Below, in pieces: positions 11,716 through 22,639 of a DNA stretch of 64,000 bases (positions are counted from its first letter, which is position 1; the number at the start of each line of letters is the position of its first letter). The stretch lies in assembly GCA_008973525.1 (NCBI GenBank), contig WACJ01000002.1:248001-312000 (forward strand), given 5' to 3'. The DNA is from Stenopsyche tienmushanensis (lineage: Eukaryota; Arthropoda; Insecta; Trichoptera; Stenopsychidae). A model generated the notes under the pieces. The model made no database searches. It was not told the origin of the DNA and saw nothing but the letters and a program-made list of their open reading frames with translations. Made by a program: the position numbers and the translations under genes.

Positions 11716-12066
11716 AAACGATGTAACTCCGTATTCAACGGACGAGAAGACGGCACTGGCAAATCCAGAACTTGGCTACAAATTTTATCGAAAATTAAGG
11801 CACCAATAACTAAGCAAAAAAATCTGAAAGTGCCAACAATCTAGCACGAAGCGACGGCAATGCACAACCCAACATAGCACTGGACGGAGGATGCTCACAA
11901 GGAGCATCACCAAAACGACCTCTCAAATAATTACTAAGCGCGATCGTTTTTACCCGTTTTTCAGTGTAATTGAAAATATATAAATACATTCCAATAAACT
12001 GAATTAAAATACATACACTTTACATCTTTAAATGTGGCATTGTAACGCATGCCGGGTATTCGCTAG

Positions 12067-12577
12067 TACCTCTATAAATACAAGAGGAAGATTTTGAAGT
12101 TCCGCAGTGTAGTCTTTGGTACAAAACATGAATAAGATTTGGATACAAATTTTAATAATGCATCACTTTTATTTACGTGCTCTCCAAATTTCATACAAGT
12201 TACTATAACACCATTACTCCTGTTTGCCTGTAAAATCCGTCAGCTTAATGATTCTCAGTGCATTAGTTGAGCAGCGTAGTATGAAAACTGCATATGCCGA
12301 GAGCTGCATCCGCTGCAAACAAACTGCATCCGTTTAGTTTGCAAACACACCGCGCTTGCAAACACATAATAGTTAACTTCAATGTTTGGATATTATGTCG
12401 GATTCATTAGTGAGCTACATCAAAACTCTTTGTTACACGATGTATCATTAAAATAAAACCATTCAAATTACGATTTTAATTGCGAGAGTGAAACATCGCA
12501 TGCCCACGATATACGACATGCGAAATATTTTCGCCTCAAAATGTCGATAGTATCAATCGCGCTATTTGGCTACAAAG
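12067..12577. other. AT-rich unassigned DNA
   Basis: I see no supported gene or element between the Helitron A1 end and the minus-strand ORF at 12578. Confidence 0.5.
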
Positions 12578-12883
12578 TCAAATTACATAAATATTTGATG
12601 CTGTTCGGTATGATATTTTAGTTCCGAGGAATCTATCGAAGACCGCGCTCCCTACCGGAAGAGTTTTGTTTATCTTCTTATAATTAGAAAGTTCCCATCG
12701 AATATTATTATAATATTGACGCAAAGTATGTTTGCTTTCTTCTCGTCGACGCAATTTATATTCGCTCCAACCTTCGGCATCTATGAATCTTACCAGCACG
12801 TGTAGGGAACAAAAATGATCATATGTAGTTTTACATGCAAAAAAAATGTTGAGATCGCTGAATAAGTTGAATGGAAAGAGCAT
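12578..12883 (-). CDS. Open frame of unknown nature
   Basis: The minus-strand frame encodes up to about 101 residues. The middle part is polar and well mixed in composition (GWSEYKLRRREESKH...), unlike the low-complexity ORFs around it. I do not recognise a family, and no convincing splice sites or initiation context are visible. It could be an eroded transposon piece or chance. It lies just upstream of SBSPON exon A on the opposite strand. Confidence 0.2.
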   Translation of the reverse strand: MLFPFNLFSDLNIFFACKTTYDHFCSLHVLVRFIDAEGWSEYKLRRREESKHTLRQYYNNIRWELSNYKKINKTLPVGSAVFDRFLGTKISYRTASNIYVI

Positions 12884-12944
12884 TCTCGCACATTGAGTGC
12901 GGAGATTAGTGAATCGGAGACAGAGACGGGGGTCTTGCGTCTGC

Positions 12945-13110
12945 GATCATGCTGTAAAGACACCCCTACACGTCTTAATATTCTCAAACATTGCGAAAAG
13001 CGATCCATAGCGCTTCACTTTCAATGTCGTGCTTCTATTTCTAATACAATACTATTATTGGTAAAAAGCCACATAAATCATATTAGGGTGTCCCATAAGT
13101 TTCTTTCGTT
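12945..13110 (+). repeat. Family E start motif and a mariner-type terminal repeat
   Basis: 'gacACCCCTACACGTCTTAATATTCTC' (12959-12986) matches the start of family E at 39.4 and 45.25 kb. At 13086-13107 'gggtgtcccataagtttctttcg' resembles the terminal inverted repeat of mariner elements; the partner end was not located. Confidence 0.4.
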
Positions 13111-13441
13111 TTCTTTAATATATGATCCATTCTATTCTATTACCTTCCTTCATCTCTCCGGAAGCCATATAATGAATCACGATAAATTGTAAATGTACGA
13201 ACGATTGTAAGGCACAGGATGGATTGGCCGAGGCGTCCAATCTTAAGTCGGAGGGAATGTAGCGTGAATCGAAATCATTGTTTGATGAATATTTGGTTCA
13301 GTTCCGATATTTGGTTGCTATGCCGGGTCGACCAAATATTAGGTTGCTATGGGATAAAAAGAGACGGGAGGTAGAGCCAACTCAATGACGTTCAACGAAA
13401 TTTCGCCGAAATAACAACTAATTTACAATTTCGCCTTTCAG

Positions 13442-13562
13442 AGACCGCGATGCTGTTGCCGGCGTTCCTTTCGGAGAGCAGAAAAATAAACGAGACCGAG
13501 GACATCCGGAAGAATCTGCGATTGAGGAATCCCGAAGATCCGGAAATTACACCGCAAAAGGA
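13442..13562 (+). CDS. SBSPON: SBSPON-like protein, internal exon A (linker after TSP1 domain)
   Basis: This is a 121-bp internal exon with an acceptor 'aatttcgcctttcag' and a strong donor ga|gtaagt. It reads through without stops and is clearly less AT-rich than its flanks. It encodes AMLLPAFLSESRK followed by an acidic/basic linker. In vertebrate SBSPON the segment after the TSP1 domain has a comparable 'VPAFIT..S' sequence, so this exon fits that linker. It starts with two bases completing a codon and ends with two bases (GA), which the first base of exon B completes as GAA (Glu). The protein family is secreted, extracellular-matrix type. Upstream exons (signal peptide, somatomedin-B, TSP1) were not found in the window. 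The main uncertainty is the low conservation of this linker. Confidence 0.7.
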
Positions 13563-14079
13563 GTAAGTACCCCGCACAATTTCGCCCCGTAATAATTTCG
13601 GAAACGGAATCAATTCGTCCGTGCAAATTCCGTCCGCCTAAATGCCCCAGGTATCTTTTACACCTCGGTTTTAGTGCTAATCTTCATAAGATTATCTCCG
13701 GGCCCGTTTTATAGTGTAATAACCGAAACCATTGATTAAAATTAAGGTTTGTAACAGTAACTAATGTTTTATGACCCATAAAACAGGGTACGTAAGTAAT
13801 AAAGAAGATTCACGCAACTTCGCACACCTTTGCAGTTTCATTAATATCCATTATTACTACAGTACGCCTTTTGGCAGGGCTCTTAATCATTAAATTTATG
13901 ATCAGATTTTGCTGTAGTGCTTAGCGATATTATGTCAGCAGGATGTACAAAAGACAACGTAAAATTGGGGAGATTTCTTCCCCTATAAAGGGCGGTGTGT
14001 TAACATTTAAAATTACGCTGAAGTCCCTCAAGTTTTAAGCGTTATATACTAGTTTGCTCGGAAATTTCGATTATATTAG
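13563..14079. other. Unassigned intron DNA
   Basis: I see no feature beyond AT-rich sequence. Confidence 0.5.
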
Positions 14080-14400
14080 GGGGACCCGAAAGTATTCGAA
14101 AATTTGGTAAAAAAATTTAAATTTTATACCCAACGTTATTTAGCAATCATTCCCATCGGTTTGGGAGTCCTTTGATCCCTTTTTTCAAAATTTTTTTTTT
14201 GCTTAGAAGAAAAAAACTATTTTAAATGCACTTCTCTTAGACTATCCTACCCCATAACACCTATCCTATTCGTTTTGTTGAATTGAGAAATTTTAAATGT
14301 GTTTGAACTAAATAAATGCTTAATACTACTTTTACACTATTATTACTAATTACTAAATAAATAACAAATTACAAAGATATTTCCGTCACTGTATCTGAAC

Positions 14401-15270
14401 TAGGGAATCCAATCCCGAGCCAAAATTTCGATCCCGGGATTTCGGGATTGCGTTAGACTATCCCGAGATCAATCTCGGGATCCCGGGGACCGGGATTTTT
14501 AATAGTTTAAGAAATTACATTGATAAATTTGATCAAAAATTACTAATAAGTCCATTTATTTAATATAAAAAAAACTTTTAAGGGGAAAGAATTTTATTTA
14601 TTTAGGAAGAAATAAAAGTATAATTAAAAATAGACAAATAAAACACTAAAAAAATTAAATATTATTTTTAAAGTATGCTCGAAGTAACATTAAAGCATCG
14701 AGTGTTTCGTCTTTTAATCTGGATCTGATTTTGGACACCAGACAACTTGCTGCTGAAAATGCACACTCAGCCTCCACACTTGTTGGAGGTATCATCATCA
14801 AATATTTAAATGCTAGGTCATGTTGATGACCGCATAAATATGACTGATAAATTTCCTTTCTGCTGAGACTAAAACTCGCAAAATTCCCGATTTCCTGACA
14901 TAGTATTTATTTCCGTCATTGCAGATGAATACTTATATACTATAATACTTTGATGTGATTCGTAAATATATTACGGAGGAATACAAAAATTCTGAGCCCC
15001 GTATCTATTATATTTCATATCGATATTCCCATTATTAGAGTCGAGGTGTAGTAAATACATCACCGGTAGGGAAAGGTTAATATAACAATTTGACAAAAAT
15101 ATATATGTACTACTAATATATGTATACATAGATTAGACAGTTACTGCCCCTAGATGGAATATCTCGATTTAGTAGCCTTCATTGTGCTGGTGAGGTGTAG
15201 GATTTATTTTAGATAAAAATTTCAATTCCGAATTTTTCGATAATACGTTTACTAATGCCAGGATTCCCTA
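14401..15270 (-). mobile_element. hAT element remnant (870 bp) with 8-bp duplication
   Basis: The inverted ends TAGGGAATCC (14401) and GGATTCCCTA (15270) are flanked by atctgaac (14393-14400) and gtctgaac (15271-15278), an 8-bp duplication with one mismatch. The left subterminal region has repeated 'tcccgggat/atcccgg' motifs, common in hAT ends. A piece of hAT transposase lies inside on the minus strand. Confidence 0.8.
14655..14870 (-). pseudogene. hAT transposase C-terminal dimerisation domain fragment
   Basis: The minus-strand translation includes PPTSVEAECAFSAA, then SKIRSRLKDETLDALMLLRA and YFK before a stop. This is the hallmark hATC dimerisation motif (P.SS.EAER.FS.AG...RSRL.......L..L). 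The catalytic DDE part is missing, so it is a truncated remnant belonging to the element 14401-15270. Confidence 0.85.
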
Positions 15271-15337
15271 GTCTGAACACAAACAGAACTCAAGCATAAG
15301 GTTTCAAAATGTACGAATACTTTCCGGTCCCTCCGAT

Positions 15338-16203
15338 ATTTAGTTACAGATCCCAATTTATGATTGATCAATAAAAACTGTATAAAAATATTTTAATTTT
15401 GATTTGATTAGGGTTAGATATTAATTGGATCCAAGCATTTAATAAATGATTAATCATATCAAAAGGATTCGACATTTCATCACTCAGTGGCTTCAAAATG
15501 TATCTTGATGATCGCTTCAGTTTAATGCATAACATCCCCTATGCATATGCATGAATATTTTAATGCAATTCCAGCATTCAAGTGCTTTTGGATACGGAAG
15601 TGAATCACTCATCAGCGTATTCATACTCCAGAAACAGAAATTGATTTATCCCGTCGAATGGTAACATACGTCTGCATTTAGCAGACGTATGTTACTTAAA
15701 CTTAATGGCAATTAATTTGTTGAGTGCCTCGGGTAAGTCACGGCTCCCTTTGGGTAGCATTTTTAAGGTCGTCCGGGTGGTGGCTAATTATAACCACGTC
15801 AGAGCATCGTCTTTCTGACCTTTTAAATAATTGATGCATTTGGGCGGAAGAGTTCTGCAGCGTGGGACAGCGGAAGAAAGTTAGGAAATGTGGGAACGTG
15901 GAAAGCTCGGTTAATAAGATACTTGTCTGCAAATGGATGGGGAAAGCATCCACTGCCCGGAAGAGTAGCGCAAGGATATGAGCATAGACCTGAGTTACAT
16001 GAAACGCCAACCTTTCTTTAAATTTTTAAATGTTGCTACATTTCATTTGCTATGAATATAAATTCTATCATCAATTTTGCCTTCAAAGTATGATTATAAA
16101 ATATATATTCGCTATTAAAAACCATGTCAAAATAGTCGGCAATAGTCACATAAAAAGGATTGTTGTTGAAAGCGATAGTGAATGGATGATCCATTATGAT
16201 CAA
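15338..16203. other. Unassigned intron DNA with one perfect hairpin
   Basis: The only feature seen is the hairpin at 15661-15695. The minus-strand ORF 15738-16010 has no recognisable similarity. Confidence 0.5.
15661..15695. repeat. Perfect 15-bp hairpin, 5-nt loop
   Basis: gtaacatacgtctgc, loop attta, gcagacgtatgttac. All 15 pairs match. The function is unknown. Confidence 0.85.
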
Positions 16204-16375
16204 CTTCTGACACCAATGTTGCGTAGATATAAAGTGGAGCGGGGACGCTCTCAGGGCAGAATTTCCAGGTCGCGCCCCGCTCCCATGTATTTCTTTATTA
16301 ATAACTTCTTTATTAGTGAAGAAAGAGAGAGAGAGAGAGAGAGATCAGGATGTAAAAATAATTTGAATCCGATTT
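16204..16375 (-). mobile_element. LTR retrotransposon end with primer-binding site
   Basis: On the minus strand an LTR ends ...CTACGCAACA at 16217 and is followed directly by TTGGTGTCAGAAG (16216-16204), a typical tRNA primer-binding site. The LTR part contains a GC-rich inverted segment (gagcggggacgc...gcgccccgctcc) and a GA microsatellite (16325-16344), as in family D. The rest of the element is missing. Confidence 0.6.
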
Positions 16376-17389
16376 TTATAAGAAGCCTCAAAGAACAAAC
16401 TCTTCATATCTCACACATGAAGGAAAATCTCACAGCGACAGGCACGAAATCGTATTTTTGTATATTACGTAGTATTTCGCAACCCGAAAACAAGTATTCG
16501 AATTCCCTAACCACTTGACAGCACACGAGCTCTTCGTCGAAGAAAAAGTCATTAAACCCGTCGACTGGCGGATATGTTAACATGTCATGAACAGCCAGCC
16601 AAGTGTCATTAATAAATGTTTAACTTTGGGGGCTCAATCCCGAGTACCCGCCAAGATATTAGACAAATAATGAAACACGTGTTCGTGGCTTAACCCTTGG
16701 CGGATACAAACTTTGTATAATACGATTGTTATCGAGCACGCGATCAATAGCCACATTGCGTAATGAGGCCAATAAGCCCAAACAGAATGGAGGAACGTAT
16801 TCATAACGGAATTTGCTCGTTCCGGTCACCCTCGTTTCCTGAATGATTAACCTTTACGTGTACCTGGACGCCGCCAAAAAAGGCAACCAGAGGCTGCTCT
16901 ATTTTCGGCGTGGCTATTAAATCCCCATAAATCACTTGTTTTTGTGTGTTAAACCCACTTAATAACTATATTAATTCGATGGACGTATGAAAGCAATTCC
17001 TGCGTAATTCGCCATATGCGTAGTTTTCCTAATTATGTGCGTGTCTAGAGAATTGATCGCAGACGATTGATCACCTAGGTTATTTATCAGAGTTTTTTTT
17101 TAATATTATTTTTCTTGAGCGAACTGGCTTCCCGACACAAAGCTGCTGTTGATATGTGTAGATGCACATCTTTCTGTCTTCCTTCAGACGCAATGTCAAA
17201 TTAAAAATCGCCGCGGGGATCCAATGGAATAACGCTGGATCTGAAGATTCAGTAATAGCGCAGTGAAATCCCCGTTAAGATGCTGATGCATCCGACACTT
17301 CGGCGTCAGCTACCTCCGCTGACGTGCCAAGGAAGCCACGTTAGCTATCTGGAAGGAAAAGTGGTCCACGTTAACTTCAAGCTATCAAC
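16376..17389. other. Unassigned intron DNA
   Basis: I see no supported gene. 'cgagtacccgcc' near 16641 resembles a reversed Helitron tail, but too little remains to call it. Confidence 0.45.
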
Positions 17390-17640
17390 TTAGACTCCAG
17401 GATGCCCACCCATAATACCCCTGGGGGGAGGCAACCCAACGCCCGTGAGCAGCGGTCCAACCCCTGTTAAATGATGCGCGAAAGCAGCCTCGTCAGTTTG
17501 TTCACCAAACACTGCTGGGGTAGCCCAGCTAAAATGAGTTGAGCCCAGCTAACATTCCACTTAACGGGTACTGCGTACCCGTTAAGTGGAATGTGATATT
17601 GCTGATTATTGATCGTTCCATTGCCTCACCGGACACGGGA
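17390..17640 (+). repeat. Family C, copy C3, with an inverted internal duplication
   Basis: It starts 'cttagactccaggatgcccacccataat' and runs into 'gtagcccagctaaaatgagttg'. Then a 19-bp perfect hairpin (17552-17594) replaces the usual text. Confidence 0.75.
17552..17594. repeat. Perfect 19-bp hairpin, 5-nt loop, inside C3
   Basis: acattccacttaacgggta, loop ctgcg, then the exact reverse complement. Other C copies have only one arm, so the palindrome arose in this copy. Confidence 0.9.
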
Positions 17641-17935
17641 AGATTAGAGCTTCGTTACATTACAGGTTGATGTTTTCCCCGAAATTAGAGTGTCCATACG
17701 GATATTCGTTCATAGATGCAGACCATGTTCTGTGAACATGTCCGGGAGCGAGGCGCTCATTTAAAGTGTCAACGGTCTGAAAGGCGGACCAGTTGGACAC
17801 ACAAACCTTGTGGCTACTCACTCTTCTTTTAAGACATTTAGGGCTTTGTGCATTAATTATGGAAGAAATGCATCCTTTGTGGCCGCGAAAGATGTTTTTC
17901 TAGCAGGTTTGTGGCTGTAATATAACTCTTCTTAT
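17641..17935 (+). pseudogene. LINE tail fragment F
   Basis: The plus strand encodes remains of 'LTGHGK' and ECPYGYSFIDADHVL, then KCQRSERRTSWTHKPCG in another frame. The counterpart at 35.3-35.6 kb is better preserved. It ends in A-rich sequence (17930-17950), as a LINE 3' end would. Frameshifts and stops show it is dead. Confidence 0.65.
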
Positions 17936-17944
17936 AAAAAATAA

Positions 17945-18095
17945 AAAGAGCAGTGTTCTATTCGCTCGATTCCCCGCGATCCGATAGCGGAATGAATCCA
18001 CGTGTGAGCGACGATCATCTTGAAGAACACGGACTGCTCGGGAACTGCCCCCGAGAGTACCCTCACTCTACACTACACTGGTGTCAGAAGTGAGA
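17945..18095 (+). mobile_element. LTR 3' end followed by primer-binding site
   Basis: The segment ends ...CACTACA (about 18077), then c and TGGTGTCAGAAG (18079-18090). This is the same primer-binding motif as at 16204 and 28104 but on the plus strand. The internal region is not preserved. Confidence 0.5.
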
Positions 18096-18543
18096 TCTGG
18101 CGCATTGCATCTGCACAGATCAACGACGGCTTTCCGTGAGGATGTCGTTTTACGTACGTATCATTATCATAAAATAATATTTTGCATTATTTGCATATTC
18201 AGCGTATATATATTCTAACCACCCACAATCACTGTAGCCCTCAGTACAATCAGAGACTTTTACTTGGATATTGCAGCAAATTGTTTGTAAGCTTTTGGTG
18301 CAATCAATTACGATTGTTTTATTTGTTAACATATGCTAATCTCATCTCTCTCTAAAGATAATCTCAGGATAACATTTGAATTACTTTAGCAATATCTGAC
18401 ATACATAAACTATTCACATTTGAGCACAATCGACGATATATCGTCGCTTAGCATCCAGAGGGTTAAATTCGATTCGTTTAGATTTGAATATAATTTTACA
18501 AATTTAAAAAAAATGTAAAAAACAAACCGTGGGTGTATTGTCA
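18096..18543. other. Unassigned AT-rich DNA
   Basis: I see no feature. Confidence 0.5.
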
Positions 18544-19341
18544 TCTAATATATAAAAATAAGTTGCGTTTCCCGTCTAATGCTCGGGCGAAATGGGTTGA
18601 TATGCGCGTTCATCGGATTGAGACAAAACTTGGTCCACTTATTGCCAAGGGATCAGGGGGTGACATAGGCATAGTACAATTAACTTACAGTAGATTTTTA
18701 ATTCAAAACTTAATGTGTGAAAGTTGTTGATTCTGACGTGTTTGAGATTATGCGTTGCTAAGGCTATAGGTATATAGTACCTACAAGTTGCAGTAGGAGG
18801 CGTCGTGTCGTCGTCACATACAACACATACGTCAAACGTCAATGTCATTTGCAGGTTAACCATCGGCGTGAGTCAATTATATCCAAATTATTTATCGCAA
18901 GCACTTTTAAAATGCTTCATTTCATTCATCGCTTATTCACGTACGTAACAATCGAAAAAATACGTTCGAGTGTTATCCGATCAAAATCAGACGACCAACG
19001 TGCAACGAGAATCGAAAGTACATGTTGATTTGAATATTGCTGCATTTCAATATGATATTCATTACGATTACAGTTTGCATCCCAGTGTAAAATGGATAAA
19101 GGTTAAATCCTGTTAACGGGGGACAAATTTATTGGTAAATTGAAAACGCCTTCATTTCGACACAATGAAAACAAACAAACCTAACCTAACCAGATTTGAA
19201 TTTAAATTTAATTTAAAAAATAAAAACAAGAAACAAATGAATAATTCTTTTATTTAATAACAATATGTTGACGTTGAAATCAACAATATATGGATCTTCT
19301 TTTTCATCGAAAACATTCAAAGCTCATACCAACGTCGGATA

Positions 19342-19656
19342 TTGTCGTGCAAATTGTACATGCAAATAGGCAGTGATATGGCAGTAGTCAGTATTGAAAG
19401 ACTTGATGCGCGCAACGATCGAGTTCAAACTCAATTTCAAACAGGTAGATATATCAGCAGTGACGAGGCTCTTTGGCCTATTTTGAGCTTCCTAATTCAC
19501 AGAAGCAATCCGAATGTTGTTCATCTCAGTGTTCATCTCGAAAATGGACAAAGGCAGACACTGCAAGAAATGTTGCTGCTGAACCAACACTTGCGCTGTG
19601 TGAAGAAGATGTATTTGCAGAGACATTACGCACAAGTTCCTAACTATTTTACATGA
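19342..19656 (+). pseudogene. Helitron Rep-helicase, helitron-like N-terminal block
   Basis: The translation contains GSDMAVVSIERLDARNDRVQ, then QTGRYISSDEALWPILSF and VVHLSVHLENGQRQTL. These match the conserved helitron-like domain (GSDM....YQTGRYISS.EA.WRI..F....PTVVHL.VHLENGQ). The reading frame continues only to 19656, and the HUH motif expected further along is missing. It is a decayed part of the same gene as the helicase at 20.1-21.4 kb. Confidence 0.85.
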
Positions 19657-20118
19657 AATACTACATCCGAGAATTTTCAACGACGTAAGCAAGGGATGCG
19701 GCTATCGAAATCTGTATTCATCTGATGCATTGGGCCGTATTTACACATTACATCCAAATAAAGCCGAGTGTTACTATTTATTTATTTATAAATTTTCAAG
19801 AGAAACTTACAGCTATTACAGAAATAAAATAATTAAGTAGTTAAACAGAAGCCATTTATAAGTTTCTTCAGCTAACGAGGAATTTAAGAATGCTTTTGGT
19901 TAATGTCAAATGTCATACTTCATTGAGAAAGGTCGAACGGAAATTAGAACATTACTCGCCATCATTTTAACCACATGTCCGTCACCCAACCCGAAAGATT
20001 TGTGGTAAAAATTCAGAGAGGATTTGAGCGAGGATATTTTACACACCGTTAGCAATGACAATTCAATTGAGTTTTCGGACAATATTTTCAATCAAGCTCT
20101 GATCGAAATCGAAGACAT

Positions 20119-21420
20119 TTGCTTAACCATCAACATCAAAGAATTCATTCAACAAGAATTCGTTCTGCACTTGAACAGCAGTACAATGCTAATGATTTGG
20201 ATGCATTTGTCGAAGCAAACGAACAACTTTTGCTTGCGGAACAAAAATTGACCTACGATACAATTACAAATGATCTGTTCTTTCTTGATGCGCCTGGCGG
20301 TACTGGAAAAACGTATCTCATCACTTTACTATTGGCTCACATTCGATCTCAAAATAGAATTGCTTTAGCTCTTGCTTCATTAGGTATTGCGGCAACATTA
20401 TTAGATGGTGGACGAACAGCGCATTCGGTATTCAAATTGCCATTAGATATGCATTTATTGGAAGCTCTGACATGTAACATTCCTAAAGTTTCTGACATAG
20501 CTAAAGTTTTGAAAATTTGCAAGGGGATTATCTGGGACGAATGCAATGCTTGATCGAACTCTTAAAGACTTACGATCAAATGCAAAACCGTTTGGTGGCG
20601 CTCTAATTTTATTATGTGGCGACTTTCGACAACCTCTTCCAGTGATACTTTCATCGACACCAGCTGATTCTTGCCTCAAAGCATCGCATCTTTGGAGAGA
20701 CGTGCGAAAACTGACATTAAAGACAAATATGCGCGTACATTTGTAGCGTGATGCGTCGGCAGCCACATTTTTAAAACGACTATTGAACATTGGTGAAGGA
20801 AAAGTGCATGTTGATGCTACCAAGTTTATTTCATTTCCATCGAACTTTTGCGTTGTTGTGCCATCCATCGATTTACTCATTCAGAAAGTTTTTCCGCAGA
20901 TTTTTAGTAATTATAAAAATCATTATTGGCTTTGCGAACATGCTATTTTGGCAGCAGAAAACACCGACGTCAATACAATCAACCACACAATACAATAACA
21001 AATTGCAAACGATTCTGTTACCTACAAATCGATTGATAGCGCCATGAATGCAGACCAAGTTACTAACTATCCAATCGAGTTTTTAAATTCGTCAGATCTT
21101 CCTGATGTGCCACCTTACAAATTGGAACAAGACTCACTATGAAGAAATTGATGCCGAATATCATCGAAACAACTATATATTCTTAATGGAAAGTCGAAAG
21201 GAGAAGATGTGCTCATTCCCACCGACGTGCAATTTGATAAGAGACGACTGCAGCTCCCCGTTGGACTTGCATTCTCAATGACCATCAACAAGGCACTTCA
21301 AGTGTGCGGAAGAATCTAGAAAATCCACGTTGGACAGCCGAGTAATTTATTTGTATTTGTTAAAGACGGAAAAGCCAAAACTATTCTCTACCCTAAAGCA
21401 CTTAGCAGAACAATTAAGTA
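20119..21420 (+). pseudogene. Helitron PIF1-like helicase, broken
   Basis: Walker A is FLDAPGGTGKTYLI (about 20283-20322). It is followed by LASLGIAATLLDGGRTAHS and FKLPLDM, then Walker B IIWDEC (20527-20544). The frame then shifts to RTLKDLRSN...[13 protein letters not shown] (20546-20746), where a TAG stops it. Later frames hold SFPSNFCVV, DVNTINHTIQ and the C-terminal block LQLPVGLAFSMTINKALQ (about 21250-21310). The gene therefore carries several stops, frameshifts and an internal loss after Walker B. It would have been the ATP-dependent unwinding half of the Helitron transposase. Confidence 0.9.
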
Positions 21421-21605
21421 AGCAAAATGTATGCTTTTAATATTTTTTTCTTTATATATCATTCAATATCAATAAATGTATTAATTGTCGGAAAAAATAT
21501 CATTATTTATATCGTTGCTAATTAAACAAGATAACTCTTTCAAATTTCAAATGGTATTTTTAGAACTATTTCTTCTGTGGCAGCAACGCGCCGGGTACCA
21601 GCTAG

Positions 21606-22639
21606 TTTAAAATATTTATGAGTTGTTCGAATGTTTCCACGTGGGAGCTTTTGGTTGAAATAGGACTCGAGCAAACATTTGCCTTTCGAATAAATAAATT
21701 ATGTTTTTTTTTTTTTTTTTTGCAAAACTGTATACAACAACACCCCCACGCTATTTATATAAGAGCTTTAAAATATTGTATACATAGGTATTATGCAGAT
21801 TAAGGTTTAACCCAATCTCTTCAAATATATATATATTTGAATCAAACATAAATGTATTAAAGTCTTCGTCTAAGCACACCAGAACTAAGTGAGACTTGGC
21901 TAATATATTTAGCGGTGTTATTGTAGAAAGAAAAATCGTATTAGTGCTTATTCCGAATAAATAGGACAAAGTGTTATTTCTACCGGCGAAATCAAACCCT
22001 CGAAAAGGCCTCATAACGGACGAAGATCAACATTATGCGTGAGGGCGTCCTGTTGATGGCTCTCGTTACTTAAGGTTGCCGACCGCAGGAAGGCTTTGAT
22101 GGAGTGTCTACGGAAGACCGGAGGAGGGAGGATGGTATGTGTTTTATATCAGAAAAAAGCGTCTGAAAAAGGATGTACTGCGTTAATAATGTAGGAGTGT
22201 ATTTTTGGGGGGATTTTATTCAGGGTTTTTCGCCTTTTTTGTCGCGTTAAAGCAACAACTTCGTTTCGGACTCATTCATTGGCACACATGTGGAAATAAA
22301 GCATGGCCAACTCCCGACAATTGGTTTGTGTCTTTTTTCTTGCTCGCGAAGACTTATATTCGGATACTTTTATATAATCGGCGAGGGAATGCTGTAAGAG
22401 GTGAGCTTTAATAACGTCCTTTCGTTTGTTCGAGTCTGAATGTGGGCGTTAAATAAATCCGAGGACTTATCGCAGCGTCCATTAGAGGATATAAAGGAAA
22501 ACATTAGAAAATTCCATCTAAAGTCTATATTTATGATCATTTATTATGGACTAATCTATGTAACACGTCACTCGATAAGTTCTCGAGATGACTAAGAAAA
22601 CAACAACTTTTAGGCAAAATTCGATTTGATTCATTAACA
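21606..22639. other. Unassigned intron DNA
   Basis: A T-run at 21703-21720 and AT-rich sequence are all I see; no gene is supported. Confidence 0.5.

Larger units (their letters stand above)
7553..12066 (+). mobile_element. Helitron-type element A1 carrying LINE and Penelope pieces
   Basis: The left part matches copies at 25.4 kb, 51-52.2 kb (inverted) and 63.5 kb; the last two retain the 'TCTATATATATAAAA' or 'cctgtccgtc' 5' region that is missing here. The right end at 12036-12066 has a small hairpin (GGCAT/ATGCC), then 'gggtattcgCTAG' followed by T, as expected for a Helitron 3' end (CTRR, inserted before T). It contains fragment F of a LINE tail (11050-11275) and a GIY-YIG Penelope fragment (from about 11401), both shared in part with A2. 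They were therefore part of the element before it spread. A hAT element (8983-11028) inserted later. No Rep/helicase gene is present, so A1 is non-autonomous. Confidence 0.75.
14080..15337. mobile_element. Tc1/mariner-like element defined by inverted ends, carrying a nested hAT
   Basis: The left end GGGGGACCCGAAAGTATTCG (from about 14080) is the inverse of the right end CGAATACTTTCCGGTCCCTCC (about 15317-15337). The outside bases are TA-rich, as expected for TA-targeting elements. Removing the nested hAT leaves under 400 bp with no transposase, so it is a MITE-like derivative. A single similar end is at 28372-28393. Confidence 0.6.
18544..21605 (+). mobile_element. Helitron H1, internally deleted (3062 bp)
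   Basis: The 5' end is A|TCTAATATATAAAAATAAG at 18544 and the 3' end is gccgggtaccagCTAG|T at 21605, with the canonical TC...CTRR termini between A and T. A small GGC/GCC stem precedes the tail, and the 'acgc.gccgggta' tail is shared with Helitron A1 (12041-12066). The interior holds the remains of a Rep-helicase gene: an N-terminal conserved block and the PIF1-type helicase. The HUH replication-initiator core is not visible, so it is a non-autonomous derivative. Confidence 0.85.

Noticed and set aside
1..13441. Search for somatomedin-B (CxxxCxCC) and TSP1 (WSxCSxxCG) exons of SBSPON
   Set aside because: I found no plausible exon with these motifs and splice sites by eye. They may be upstream of the window.
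16132..16200. mariner catalytic motif (SEWMIHYD) near 16185
   Set aside because: Only one short match with no further mariner sequence on either side, and it runs straight into an LTR primer-binding site.
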